From: Fibrobacterota bacterium
GTDB taxonomy: Bacteria; Fibrobacterota; Chitinivibrionia; Chitinivibrionales; Chitinispirillaceae
Direction of reading: 5' to 3'
Assembly (NCBI GenBank): GCA_023436205.1
Contig: JAEZKC010000105.1
Location: 4,381-68,380 of the forward strand
DNA length: 64,000 nucleotides
The position numbers and the translations under genes were made by a program. How positions within the stretch are numbered: position 1 is the first letter of the stretch; each line of letters starts with the position of its first letter. This document shows, one piece after another, positions 27,461 to 36,510 of the stretch. The notes under the pieces were generated by a model. The model was not told the origin of the DNA and made no database searches. It saw only the letters and a program-made list of their open reading frames with translations.

Positions 27461-27856
27461 GTGGAAGTGGTTATAGATACATCCGCGTTGCTGGCTGTAC
27501 TCATGGGTGAACCTGAACGGGGCGTCATCATAAGAATAACTAAAAATGCCCGGCTTATGGCCCCTTACGCCCTTCACTGGGAATTTGGAAATGCCTTATC
27601 CGCAATGATGAAGAAAAAGAGGTTGCGTTTAGAACACCTGAAAAGTATTGTAGGAAATTATCTGATAATACCTTTGCAGTTTTTTGAAATCGATATTTCA
27701 GCTGCACTTGAAATTGCCGGTGAACGTAGTATTTATGCTTATGATGCTTATTTTCTGGAATGTGCGCGCAGTTCCGGGGCACCTTTGCTGACCCTGGATC
27801 GGGATATGATGCAGCTTGCGATCGACATGAGGCTTAATCTTCTGGAGGTAGTCTGA
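27461..27856 (+). CDS. VapC-type PIN-domain toxin
   Basis: A 131-residue PIN protein. Active-site carboxylates are visible in VVIDTSALLAVL, APYALHWEFGNAL, YAYDAYFLECA and LLTLDRDM. The start is GTG with GGGGGA upstream; a second GTG two codons later is possible. It overlaps the antitoxin gene by one base (TGATG). The toxin lies before the antitoxin, the reverse of the usual vapBC order. Confidence 0.9.
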   Translation: MEVVIDTSALLAVLMGEPERGVIIRITKNARLMAPYALHWEFGNALSAMMKKKRLRLEHLKSIVGNYLIIPLQFFEIDISAALEIAGERSIYAYDAYFLECARSSGAPLLTLDRDMMQLAIDMRLNLLEVV

Positions 27857-28074
27857 TGATTATCTACTCTATAACCGAAATTGAAGGACAGCTTGATACT
27901 CTTCTTGACCGGGTCAAAAATGAGGGGAAAGTGTTAATAAGAAAGGAAGATGGCACTTTGTTCTCCATATCTCTTGAAACATCAGCCAATTCTCCTCTGG
28001 ATGTGGCACCAACCAAAACAGATCTGACTACAGAAGAAATTATTGAATTCATCAGAAACGCCCGAAGACGGTAG
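27856..28074 (+). CDS. Phd/YefM-like antitoxin
   Basis: A 72-residue protein with MIIYSITEIEGQLDTLLDRV and EGKVLIRKEDG, the N-terminal pattern of Phd/YefM antitoxins that form a DNA-binding dimer. The C-terminal part is charged and helical and should bind the PIN toxin encoded just upstream. Translational coupling by the one-base overlap supports the pair. Confidence 0.8.
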   Translation: MIIYSITEIEGQLDTLLDRVKNEGKVLIRKEDGTLFSISLETSANSPLDVAPTKTDLTTEEIIEFIRNARRR

Positions 28075-28105
28075 CATTCCCTTGTGAGCGTGCTCTTTTG
28101 TTTTT

Positions 28106-28356
28106 GCTAACGGCGAAGACGCTCCCAGTGCACCAGAATTTCACCGCGCTTGAAACCTCCAGCGGACATAGTCATCATAGCCTGTCCACCACGACAGCCC
28201 CCTCCTCCATTCGCGCCCATTCGTGTAATTCGCGGTTTAATCCCCTGAAAAATCAACCCTAATGGCGCCAATGCACGCGAATGAGGAGCTGATTAGTGGC
28301 ACTATTACTCCCGCTCTTACCTCTGTGGACTTTGTGTCCTCCGTGAGAAGAATTCC
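28106..28356 (+). repeat. Interspersed TA-island repeat, copy D
   Basis: A full-length copy starting GCTAACGGCGAAGACGC, with the inverted arms CCTCCTCCATTCGCGCCCATT and CACGCGAATGAGGAGCTGA and the tail CTTTGTGTCCTCCGTGAGAA. It is the last of four copies in the same orientation. The gap 28075-28529 contains this repeat and, after it, no gene I can support. Confidence 0.85.
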
Positions 28357-28529
28357 TCTTCCTATTCCCGACTTTAACCTCAATTTAACACACAAAACCA
28401 TTCATTTCCCCAATCCTTTTCTCAATAAAATCCTGATAAGTGATAGATAAATTGGCATTTTTCTTCCACCCGGTTGTATTTTCATTAATCTACCCCAAGT
28501 AACCGTTAGTCACACATTTTGGAGCGCAA

Positions 28530-29798
28530 ATGAGCACCCGTAAAATTGCTGTTGTCGGTTTAGGTTATGTTGGATTGCCCCTGGCAGTGGAACTTGCCAA
28601 GTATTTTCCTGTAACCGGTTTTGACATCAATCAGAAGAGAATCGACATTCTTAAGGGGAAAGTGGACCCCAATGGCGAGGTATCAAGTGACATACTGAAG
28701 GAAAGCGCCCTGGAAGTTTCATGCGATCCCGCCGTGATCTCCTCTGCAGATGTTGTCATAGTGGCTGTTCCCACCCCGGTGGATACACACAACATCCCAG
28801 ATTTCACCCCACTGGTGAAAGCTTCCCAGACCGTGGGCAGGCACATGAAGAAGGGAGCCATCATCTGCTACGAGTCCACTGTGTACCCCGGTGCCACCGA
28901 AGAGGAGTGCATCCCGGTGCTTGAAAGGGAATCGGGGCTTGTCTGGAAAAAGGATTTCAACGTGGGCTACTCCCCCGAGCGCATCAACCCCGGGGACAAG
29001 GTGCACACCTTCGCCACCATCACCAAGGTGGTTTCCGGCGACACCTCTCAGACCTGCGACATTCTGGCCGAGATCTACGGTAGCGCGGTGAAAGCGGGCA
29101 TTCACAAAGCCGCCAACATCAAGGTGGCCGAAGCGGCCAAGGTGATAGAAAATACCCAGCGGGACATAAATATTGCTCTCATGAACGAACTCAAGGTCAT
29201 CTTCGATAAGATGGGCATCTCCACAAAGCAGGTGCTGGAAGCCGCCGGCACCAAGTGGAACTTTCTCAAGTTTGAGCCGGGTTTAGTTGGAGGTCACTGT
29301 ATAGGGGTGGATCCCTACTACCTGGCCTACAAGGCTGAGGAGATCGGTCATCATCCGGAAATAATCAAGGCGGGAAGGCGCATTAACGACGCCATGGGCC
29401 GCTATTTCGCCCAGAATTTTCTTAAGCAGCTGATAAACAGCGGCAATGCCGTGAAAAACGCCAAAGTGCTCATCTGTGGGCTCACCTTCAAGGAAAACGT
29501 GCCCGATATCCGCGATACCAAAGTTACCGACATCATCTCTGCTCTTCAGGAGTTCGGCTTGAAAGTGGATGTGTGGGACCCGGTGGCGGAGCCTGAAGAG
29601 GTGCAGGAGGAGTACGGGATTGAGCTGGTTACTACGCCGCAAGAACATGATTACCAGGGGCTGATAATTGCAGTGAAGCATACTCTTTTTATCAACTTAG
29701 GTAAAAGGGGTTTGGAACTATTTCTTATTAAAGGTGGAGTTTTCTATGATCTAAAAGAAAGCTTAGAAAACAATAATGGTATCTGCTATACTTTATAG
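28530..29798 (+). CDS. tviB: UDP-N-acetylhexosamine dehydrogenase (TviB/WbpO type), mosaic 3' end
   Basis: A 422-residue UDP-sugar dehydrogenase. The Rossmann motif GLGYVGLPLA is at residues 10-19; the catalytic cysteine lies in GLVGGHCIGVDPYYL; the C-terminal domain has GLTFKENVPDIRDTK. Its product would be a UDP-N-acetylhexosaminuronic acid for the surface polysaccharide. The gene is G+C-rich to about 29650, then its last ~45 codons become strongly AT-rich like the following genes (38/60 G+C at 29581-29640, 18/60 at 29701-29760, counted by hand). The C-terminus was thus probably replaced by recombination. Confidence 0.92.
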   Translation: MSTRKIAVVGLGYVGLPLAVELAKYFPVTGFDINQKRIDILKGKVDPNGEVSSDILKESALEVSCDPAVISSADVVIVAVPTPVDTHNIPDFTPLVKASQTVGRHMKKGAIICYESTVYPGATEEECIPVLERESGLVWKKDFNVGYSPERINPGDKVHTFATITKVVSGDTSQTCDILAEIYGSAVKAGIHKAANIKVAEAAKVIENTQRDINIALMNELKVIFDKMGISTKQVLEAAGTKWNFLKFEPGLVGGHCIGVDPYYLAYKAEEIGHHPEIIKAGRRINDAMGRYFAQNFLKQLINSGNAVKNAKVLICGLTFKENVPDIRDTKVTDIISALQEFGLKVDVWDPVAEPEEVQEEYGIELVTTPQEHDYQGLIIAVKHTLFINLGKRGLELFLIKGGVFYDLKESLENNNGICYTL

Positions 29799-30009
29799 AT
29801 GAAGTTTCCTATACAAATTTTGACATTTGTTGATGGTAAATGGTAGTTTTTTATATCTATCTTCAAAGTATGAAAAATCTACAGTTGGAATTACTTTCAC
29901 GTAAAAATATTAAACTAAAGCGGAAACGGCTATAATAGTTTCATATGCGATTTCGCGATTACCAATATTTTCCTTAATTTTAGCAATTAAATTGAAGGTC
30001 CCGAGGTAC

Positions 30010-31044
30010 ATGTCTCACTCAGCTAAACTCAAAATACCTAAAGAAACGCACAACAAAACTAATTCTGAGGTGATTGCCCCATCTGTTTCGGATGAAATTA
30101 CACTTTTTGATTTAGTTTTGATTATCTGGAAAGGTAAATTTTGTATTGCCATTTGTGCACTACTGACTACTATAGCAGGTGTTATTTATGCATTAACTTC
30201 TCCGGAAGTGTTTTCAACAAGTTCCTATTTTATTACAAAAACAGGTAAAAGCTCAGGAATGAGCAGTTTGGGCCAATTAGCCGCTTTGGCTGGTGTACCT
30301 ATGGGAAATTCCGGGGCAATCGACCCATCAGAGTATTTAGACAAAGTTATACAAGATCAGCAGTTTATCAGCGGGCTATATGAACGGAAATGGCTTTTTA
30401 AGGGCGATTCGCTTCCATTGGAAAAGATATTGGGTGTTGAAAAGGACACTACTTTAGCTAACTGGAGCCATGCTTATTTTATGGCAAAAATTGAGGCTGT
30501 ACGAAAAGGAAAGTTGTTGTCAATCGGCAAGGATCCCAAAGTTGGAGTTCTTACATTAAATACTAATATGCCTGACCCAAGACTTGCTTATGATGTAAAC
30601 AGATATACATTAGATTTTATTAGCAATTACATTCGTAATTCAATACAATCACAAGCTAAAGAAAAAAGGTCATTTATTGAAGATCGCCTCAAAGAAGTTA
30701 AGATTGATCTTCAGAATGCGGAAAATAATCTTGCTAAGTTCAAGGAAAGAAACTTAATGAGCAGTTCCCCGCAAGTAATGCTCGAAGAAGGAAGGCTTGT
30801 GAGGCAAGTGACAATCAACCAAGAAATATACTTACAATTTCAAAAACAGTATGAAATGGCAAGAATCGAGGAGTTGGATGATCAACCTCTAATTCAGATA
30901 GTTAGAAATCCAGAAGTATCAATCATGCGTAGTAAACCTAAAAGAACGCAAACTGTCATTTTCTCATTTGTTATTGGAATGGTAATAGGGTTCTTATGTG
31001 TATTAGTGCTAAAATATTCTCCGGTTGTTAAAACAGCAAAATGA
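30010..31044 (+). CDS. Wzz-type chain-length determinant
   Basis: About 344 residues from the ATG at 30010, supported by CGAGG five bases upstream; a TTG six codons earlier lacks a binding site. Membrane helices at about 45-65 and 315-335 flank a periplasmic region with coiled-coil stretches (KRSFIEDRLKEVKIDLQNAENNL). There is no kinase domain, unlike the Wzc-like protein of the other locus. It should set the chain length of the polymer made by the Wzy-like protein encoded downstream. AT-rich throughout. Confidence 0.87.
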   Translation: MSHSAKLKIPKETHNKTNSEVIAPSVSDEITLFDLVLIIWKGKFCIAICALLTTIAGVIYALTSPEVFSTSSYFITKTGKSSGMSSLGQLAALAGVPMGNSGAIDPSEYLDKVIQDQQFISGLYERKWLFKGDSLPLEKILGVEKDTTLANWSHAYFMAKIEAVRKGKLLSIGKDPKVGVLTLNTNMPDPRLAYDVNRYTLDFISNYIRNSIQSQAKEKRSFIEDRLKEVKIDLQNAENNLAKFKERNLMSSSPQVMLEEGRLVRQVTINQEIYLQFQKQYEMARIEELDDQPLIQIVRNPEVSIMRSKPKRTQTVIFSFVIGMVIGFLCVLVLKYSPVVKTAK

Positions 31045-31083
31045 ACGTAACTTGTTCATTATTAATTATTTAATTTGTGAAAG

Positions 31084-32544
31084 ATGATGGATAACTTAAA
31101 ACAAAAAACCATTAAGGGTATACTATGGGCCATTGGTGAGTTATTCGGACATCACGGAATTGTACTTGTAATCACTATATTTTTGGCAAAAATCCTCGAC
31201 CCAAAAGATTACGGTTTAGCTGGAATAATTACCGCTTTTTTTGCAATTATATCGACTGTCATTGAAGGTGGCTTCCGTCAGGTATTAATTCGGAAAAGAG
31301 AAGTATCACAAGTAGATTTATGTACAGTTTTTTATTTTAATCTTATTGTATCACTCATTTTGTATGGATTGTTATATTTATGTGCTCCTTTGATTGCACT
31401 TTTTTTTAAATTACCCCAATTAACTCCTCTTGTTAAAGTATTAGGTGTTACTCTCATAATTCAAGCATTTCAGATAATTCAAATTGTTGATTTGTGCAGA
31501 AATATGAATTTCAAGGTGCAGACTTTTATCACTTTGCCTGCTGGTATATGTGCTGGAGGAATTGCCATAGTTTTAGCCTATAATGGTTTTGGCGTTTGGA
31601 GCTTAGTTATCCAAATCATTGCTTCTAATTTGATCACGACAATTTTATATTGGCTGCTCAATTCGTGGCGCCCCACTTTAGTGTTTAGCTGGCCTGCATT
31701 TTCAGAGCTTTTTTCAAGCAGTATCAAATTCTTAGTTTCTGCAGTTTTAGATTCATTGTTGAAGAATTTGTATTCTCTGATCATTGGGCGATATTTCGCT
31801 GTGCACCAGCTTGGGTATTATTCTTTTTCCGACAAAATCCAAAAAATGTCTTCAAATAAAATAGTTCAAGCCATTCAGAAGGTATCATATTCAACATTTT
31901 CAAAAATTCAAGATGACCGAAAACGTTTATTGTCAGGTTATAAAACGGTAATACAAAATACTGTTGCAGTTATCTTTCCGTTTATGGTTTTTATTATAGT
32001 TATGGCGGATCCGCTTTTTAAAATGTTCCTTAATGAAAAATGGTTGCCTGCGATTCCATATTTAAGGATTCTTTGTTTTGTTGGGGCTATGTTTCCTCTA
32101 AATTCAATAAATCTTAATATCATACAAGTTAAAGGGAAACCCACTCAATTTTTATGGCTTAAAATTATTAAGTTTGGAAGCTTTCTATTAATGTCTCTTG
32201 TTCTTGTGCATTTTGGAATGTTGGTTCTTCTATTAGGGCAGGCTGTGCATTCTGTCTTCATGTTTATACTAATCAGCTATTTCAATAAGCCAATTTTAAA
32301 CTATACACTTTGGCAACAGATCAAGGATATCATGCCGATCACAGCATCTTCTATTATAATGGGAATTACCTTGCATTCTTTTCAGAGTATATCGGTTTTC
32401 CCACAAGGGGTCCAACTTTTAGTTTTATCCCTACTGGCTATGGTCGTCTACTCAGCCACATGTCTGTTGTTACGAGTCAGTGCATTTAATTCGTTCTATT
32501 TTATGATCGGAAGCCGTTTAAATTTCAATTTGAATAAAAAGTAA
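31084..32544 (+). CDS. Wzx-type polysaccharide flippase (MOP superfamily)
   Basis: A 486-residue integral membrane protein with about 12-14 hydrophobic helices and the MOP-family opening (GILWAIGELFGHHGIVLVI, FLAKILDPKDYGLAGIITAF). It should flip lipid-linked repeat units across the inner membrane. Its place between Wzz and glycosyltransferases is typical for a Wzy-dependent pathway. Confidence 0.88.
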   Translation: MMDNLKQKTIKGILWAIGELFGHHGIVLVITIFLAKILDPKDYGLAGIITAFFAIISTVIEGGFRQVLIRKREVSQVDLCTVFYFNLIVSLILYGLLYLCAPLIALFFKLPQLTPLVKVLGVTLIIQAFQIIQIVDLCRNMNFKVQTFITLPAGICAGGIAIVLAYNGFGVWSLVIQIIASNLITTILYWLLNSWRPTLVFSWPAFSELFSSSIKFLVSAVLDSLLKNLYSLIIGRYFAVHQLGYYSFSDKIQKMSSNKIVQAIQKVSYSTFSKIQDDRKRLLSGYKTVIQNTVAVIFPFMVFIIVMADPLFKMFLNEKWLPAIPYLRILCFVGAMFPLNSINLNIIQVKGKPTQFLWLKIIKFGSFLLMSLVLVHFGMLVLLLGQAVHSVFMFILISYFNKPILNYTLWQQIKDIMPITASSIIMGITLHSFQSISVFPQGVQLLVLSLLAMVVYSATCLLLRVSAFNSFYFMIGSRLNFNLNKK

Positions 32545-32560
32545 AGTCGAGGTAGTTTTT

Positions 32561-33718
32561 TTGAAATCCTTTTTACATTCTATACTTTTAATGGTTCAGT
32601 GCCTTATTATCGCTGGTATATCATACATTGTTCCCAAAAAGAAGGGGTATGCTGCATTTATATATCAGAGGCCAGGGGGGGCAAATGGCCGATTTGAAGG
32701 TAATCTTAAATACTTGTTCAAGTATATTGTTTCGCAAAAGGATTCTATAATAAATCCCGTTTGGCTGACCAATAATCCACAAACATTTTCAATGTTGCAA
32801 AAAGCCAGTTATCCTGTTCGTGACTATAAAAATCTATTGTTTAGTATTTTGACTCCAGAATATGTGTTCATTGATTCCACGGAACCTATGCTTCCTTGGG
32901 GGAAATTTCAGATTTTTCAACTTTGGCATGGAACCGGATTTAAAAATATTTTGTTGAAAAGTGGAAAAAAGAAACAATTCCTTATTCATTATTTAAGGAA
33001 AAGAGCATTCTCTAAATACAGATTAATTGTTGCATCATCACAAGAAGATAAAGAACGCAAAATTGCGAGCTTTGGTAATAAAAATGTTGTTATTACAGGG
33101 TCTCCCCGAAATGATTTATTCTATGACTCAGAATTTGACGTGCAGAGCTTTAAAAAAAAAATCGGCATCGATTCATGCACAATCATTTACCTGTACGCGC
33201 CTACTTACCGTAACGATACTAGTGAAACACCCTTTTCAGAAGAATTTTTCACTCGAGCTCAAAAATTGATGTTTGAAAGTAACAGCATTTTATTAATTAA
33301 AAAACACCCAAATGATAAACGATGTAATATGGCTGGTAAGTATCCGCACATTCGGGATATTACTCACGACATTGAGGATGTTCAAGAACTCTTAGCAATT
33401 ACAGATGTTCTTATTACTGATTATAGTGGAATATCAACTGATTTTGCGATCACGAATAGGCCCATTCTCTTTTATTTTTATGATGAAAATGAATTTATTA
33501 GAAAATCCAGAGATTTCCATTATAATTTAAATAGTATACTGCCAGGTCCTATCATTGAAAATGAATGGGATCTTCTTGAAAAGATGTTTGATTTATCATG
33601 GTTTGAAAATCCGTCTTATTTTAGAAAATACGATGACTTTCGCAAAGTATTCCAAGTGTATAATGACGGCCTCTCCAGTGAAAGGGTATACAAATGGTTA
33701 AAGAGAAAAACAAGATAA
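32561..33718 (+). CDS. CDP-glycerol glycerophosphotransferase-like protein (TagB/TagF family)
   Basis: A 385-residue protein with the glycerophosphotransferase core: QLWHGTGFKN (catalytic histidine region), VVASSQEDKE-like segment, ITGSPRNDLF, YAPTYRND, LLIKKHPN and LITDYSGISTDF. The N-terminus has a hydrophobic, membrane-binding stretch. The family transfers glycerol phosphate, or other polyol phosphates, from CDP-polyols to teichoic acids and to some Gram-negative capsules. The TTG start has GAGG eight to nine bases upstream. Its end overlaps the TagD-like gene, which should make the donor. Confidence 0.9.
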   Translation: MKSFLHSILLMVQCLIIAGISYIVPKKKGYAAFIYQRPGGANGRFEGNLKYLFKYIVSQKDSIINPVWLTNNPQTFSMLQKASYPVRDYKNLLFSILTPEYVFIDSTEPMLPWGKFQIFQLWHGTGFKNILLKSGKKKQFLIHYLRKRAFSKYRLIVASSQEDKERKIASFGNKNVVITGSPRNDLFYDSEFDVQSFKKKIGIDSCTIIYLYAPTYRNDTSETPFSEEFFTRAQKLMFESNSILLIKKHPNDKRCNMAGKYPHIRDITHDIEDVQELLAITDVLITDYSGISTDFAITNRPILFYFYDENEFIRKSRDFHYNLNSILPGPIIENEWDLLEKMFDLSWFENPSYFRKYDDFRKVFQVYNDGLSSERVYKWLKRKTR

Positions 33719-34149
33719 TTGGATACACAAAAGGTGTTTTCGATTTATTTCACATAGGTCATTTAAACATCTTAAAAGCAGCAAAGTCAATGTGCGATGA
33801 GCTTATTGTTGGTGTTACTACAGATGAACTTGCAATTACCCGAAAAAATAAAAAGCCTGTAATTGAATTTTCAGAACGTATTGAAATTATTAGAAGTTTG
33901 AGATACGTGGATCGTGCAATTCCACAGGAAAAAATGGATGAGTTATCTGATTGGCACAATCTACATTTCAATAAACTGTTTGTCGGTGATGATTGGAAAG
34001 GCACAGACCGATGGATACATTTGGAAAGAGATTTATCTAATTATAATGTTGAAATAGTTTATTTGCCTTATACACAAAAAACATCCAGTACAAAATTGAC
34101 TAAAGTAATAGAAATTATGCTTGAAACTGCTTCAGGTGCAGCTATATGA
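33694..34149 (+). CDS. tagD: Glycerol-3-phosphate cytidylyltransferase-like (TagD family)
   Basis: A 151-residue cytidylyltransferase with the HxGH motif in TKGVFDLFHIGHLNIL and the C-terminal SSTKLTK, where TagD-like enzymes have the RTxGISTT motif. It should form CDP-glycerol from CTP and glycerol-3-phosphate, the donor for the preceding transferase. It overlaps the gene before by 25 bases and the gene after by 4 (ATGA), so translation is coupled. Related enzymes use other polyol phosphates, so the sugar alcohol is not certain. Confidence 0.88.
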   Translation: MVKEKNKIIGYTKGVFDLFHIGHLNILKAAKSMCDELIVGVTTDELAITRKNKKPVIEFSERIEIIRSLRYVDRAIPQEKMDELSDWHNLHFNKLFVGDDWKGTDRWIHLERDLSNYNVEIVYLPYTQKTSSTKLTKVIEIMLETASGAAI

Positions 34150-35414
34150 GTCTATCAGTGAAGTCAAAGATATCAAATTATTTATATTTCGGATACATTC
34201 CACCCGAGAATATCTTTGACAATCTATTTGAAAATCTTGAACCGGATAATACGGCAGATTACAGTCCGATAACAGCCGGGAAACTATTTGATAGTATTTT
34301 TAACGACATTCTTGACAATTCCCATTCTTCTACTCATATAATACCCCTTAGTGCTGGATATGATAGTAGGGCGATTCTCGCGGCATTGTTGCAGAGAGTT
34401 AGCTGCAAAGAGATCAAATCTATTAGTTATGGACAGCCAGGTCTTCTCGATTATGATATCGCAAAATCAATAGCTTCCACCGTTGGGATAGAACATACAC
34501 AGATCGACTTGAGGCAGGTTGATTTTTCTTGGCCAGACCTGTTAAATGCAGTCAAACGTGCTCCTTGGACATATGTGCCAGATAATTACTTTAATTATAT
34601 CTGCAGAGAACGGATATCTACTTCTTCGGATTCCGTCTGGATTGGTTTTTTAGGTGATGTGCTTGCAGGTAACCATGTACAGAATGTTGAGACAGATATT
34701 CTCAATTCTAGAGTTAAATTTATTAATGGGCAGAGAAAAGTTAAATCATTTAAGTTTTCAAAGCCTACACATACGCCTGGCCCAGGGATGAACCCATTGC
34801 CTAATTGTGATGACTATTTCGATATTGGAATTCGCCAAACATCATGTGTCGGGTCTATCGTTTTGCCATTGGTAAAATGGGACAACTGGGGCGTTTTTGC
34901 GGGCAACTGTCAAAGTGGGGCTAAAGTGATTACCCCTTTTGCTGATCGAAATTGGGCAAGATATTGGCTCAATGCTCCTATCGAAGCCAGAAGACATGAA
35001 AAATTATTTTTGAATATGCTGTATGGAAAATTTCCAAAATTGTTCGAATTACCATCGAAACACACTTTGGGGGCGAACAATAAGAAAAGTATTAGGTATT
35101 TGGCAACAAAATTTTCGGTTGTCGCCTCGATATGGTTATCCAAAAAACTACCTCTATTAAGTGGCGGCCATAGAAAGATGCACAATTACCTTGATTTTAA
35201 TGAAATGTTTCGCACAAGAAAGGATTACCAACAGACTGCATTGTATGCTTTTGAGTATCTGAATAAGTATGATATTTCCGACATAATTGATATTAGAAAG
35301 ATATGGAATAAACACATATCCGGAAAACAGAACTGTTCTGATGCAATTCTGACCTTGATTGGACTTGCTGCAAACCTGTCGGTAGAAGAATCGGAAGGTT
35401 ACATTGAGAACTAA
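34146..35414 (+). CDS. Asparagine-synthase-like protein lacking the glutaminase domain
   Basis: A 422-residue protein that matches only the synthetase half of AsnB: the PP-loop IIPLSAGYDSRAILAAL near residue 62 and FADRNWARYWL later. There is no N-terminal Cys-glutaminase domain, so ammonia or another nucleophile must be used directly. Such proteins occur in capsule and lasso-peptide loci, where they activate a carboxylate by adenylation. Here the acceptor could be a uronic acid made by the dehydrogenase. The role is inferred. Confidence 0.82.
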   Translation: MSLSVKSKISNYLYFGYIPPENIFDNLFENLEPDNTADYSPITAGKLFDSIFNDILDNSHSSTHIIPLSAGYDSRAILAALLQRVSCKEIKSISYGQPGLLDYDIAKSIASTVGIEHTQIDLRQVDFSWPDLLNAVKRAPWTYVPDNYFNYICRERISTSSDSVWIGFLGDVLAGNHVQNVETDILNSRVKFINGQRKVKSFKFSKPTHTPGPGMNPLPNCDDYFDIGIRQTSCVGSIVLPLVKWDNWGVFAGNCQSGAKVITPFADRNWARYWLNAPIEARRHEKLFLNMLYGKFPKLFELPSKHTLGANNKKSIRYLATKFSVVASIWLSKKLPLLSGGHRKMHNYLDFNEMFRTRKDYQQTALYAFEYLNKYDISDIIDIRKIWNKHISGKQNCSDAILTLIGLAANLSVEESEGYIEN

Positions 35415-36510
35415 TAAAAACAAGATGCTATATATTTCTGCTTCCATGATACCCTCTGAGAAGGCGAATGCTGTACATGTAATAAGAATGTGTGATGCAT
35501 TTGCAGAAATAGGTTTTGATGTCATGTTGCTATGTAAGACTATGGGTAAAAGAGAACAGATAAATGAATATTATGGAGTATCAGACCGAGTAAAATTAAA
35601 AAACATTCCGATCCCTTTCCGTGGCTTTTTCCTTCTCTTGTATGGTTTCATTGCCGCTTTATATACAGTTTTGTATCGTGCTGATGTTGTGTATTCACGC
35701 AATTTATTTGCCTCGTTTTTTTTAGTTTTCATGGGTGCTCGTCACCATTTCGAGATACACCACATATCCGGTAATAAAGTAATTAAATCACTTATTAAAA
35801 TCGTATGTCAAAAACTTGCAGGTAAAATAATTGTAATTACCCCTAAGTTAGCTGAGGATCTATCCCTATTTTTCGATATTGATAAAGATAAGATTCTCAT
35901 ATGTTCTGATGCGGCTTCACCTAACCAGTATGCCTTCAATACATCGATTAAAGAAAATATGGTGGTGTATACAGGTAGTCTATATAAAGGGAAGGGTATA
36001 GAAACAATTCTTAAGGTCGCCAACAGGCTTCCACTGGTTAAGTTTGCAATTGCGGGTGGTCCAACCAGATACTGGGGTGATTTTTATCGGGACTTGAGTT
36101 CTGAGAATGTCACATATCTTGGATGGCTGAAATCAGAAGATATCAAAAAGTTACAAAGTTCGGCTTCAATACTTCTACTTCCCAATTCGCCGGATGTGTT
36201 TACAAACGATGGCAAGGATAATATTGGAAAATATACTTCTCCATTGAAATTGTTTGAATACATGGCATCAGGTCGCCCTATTATTGCTTCAAGTATAGAA
36301 GCGTACTCATACATTTTTGCAAATACTGATCCTTTGGCCGTCCTGGTTCCACCTGATAGTATAGATGATTGGGAAAAAAGTATCAATTCGTTGATCAGCA
36401 ATCACAGTTTACAAGAAGTCTTAGCTCGCAATGCATACTCGCTTTTCCTCAAACAGTTTACATGGGTTGGCCGTGCAAAAAATATTATTGCGCAAATTAG
36501 TGTTCGATGA
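35404..36510 (+). CDS. GT4 glycosyltransferase
   Basis: A 368-residue GT-B enzyme: N-terminal Rossmann-like half (ISASMIPSEKANAVHVIRMC) and C-terminal donor half with VVYTGSLYKGKGIETILKVA, GWLKSEDIKKL and SPLKLFEYMASGRPIIAS. The TTG start overlaps the previous stop and has AAGG nearby; an ATG seven codons later is possible. It adds one sugar to the lipid-linked repeat unit on the cytoplasmic side. Confidence 0.88.
   Translation: MRTNKNKMLYISASMIPSEKANAVHVIRMCDAFAEIGFDVMLLCKTMGKREQINEYYGVSDRVKLKNIPIPFRGFFLLLYGFIAALYTVLYRADVVYSRNLFASFFLVFMGARHHFEIHHISGNKVIKSLIKIVCQKLAGKIIVITPKLAEDLSLFFDIDKDKILICSDAASPNQYAFNTSIKENMVVYTGSLYKGKGIETILKVANRLPLVKFAIAGGPTRYWGDFYRDLSSENVTYLGWLKSEDIKKLQSSASILLLPNSPDVFTNDGKDNIGKYTSPLKLFEYMASGRPIIASSIEAYSYIFANTDPLAVLVPPDSIDDWEKSINSLISNHSLQEVLARNAYSLFLKQFTWVGRAKNIIAQISVR

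Noticed and set aside
23544..28356. Integron gene-cassette array with attC sites
   Set aside because: The repeats are same-oriented and lie between TA modules, but I find no proper RYYYAAC...GTTRRRY ends, one module (VapBC) is read on the opposite strand, and no integrase gene is in the window.
23544..28356. CRISPR array
   Set aside because: The repeats are far too long, too few and separated by genes, and no cas gene is present.
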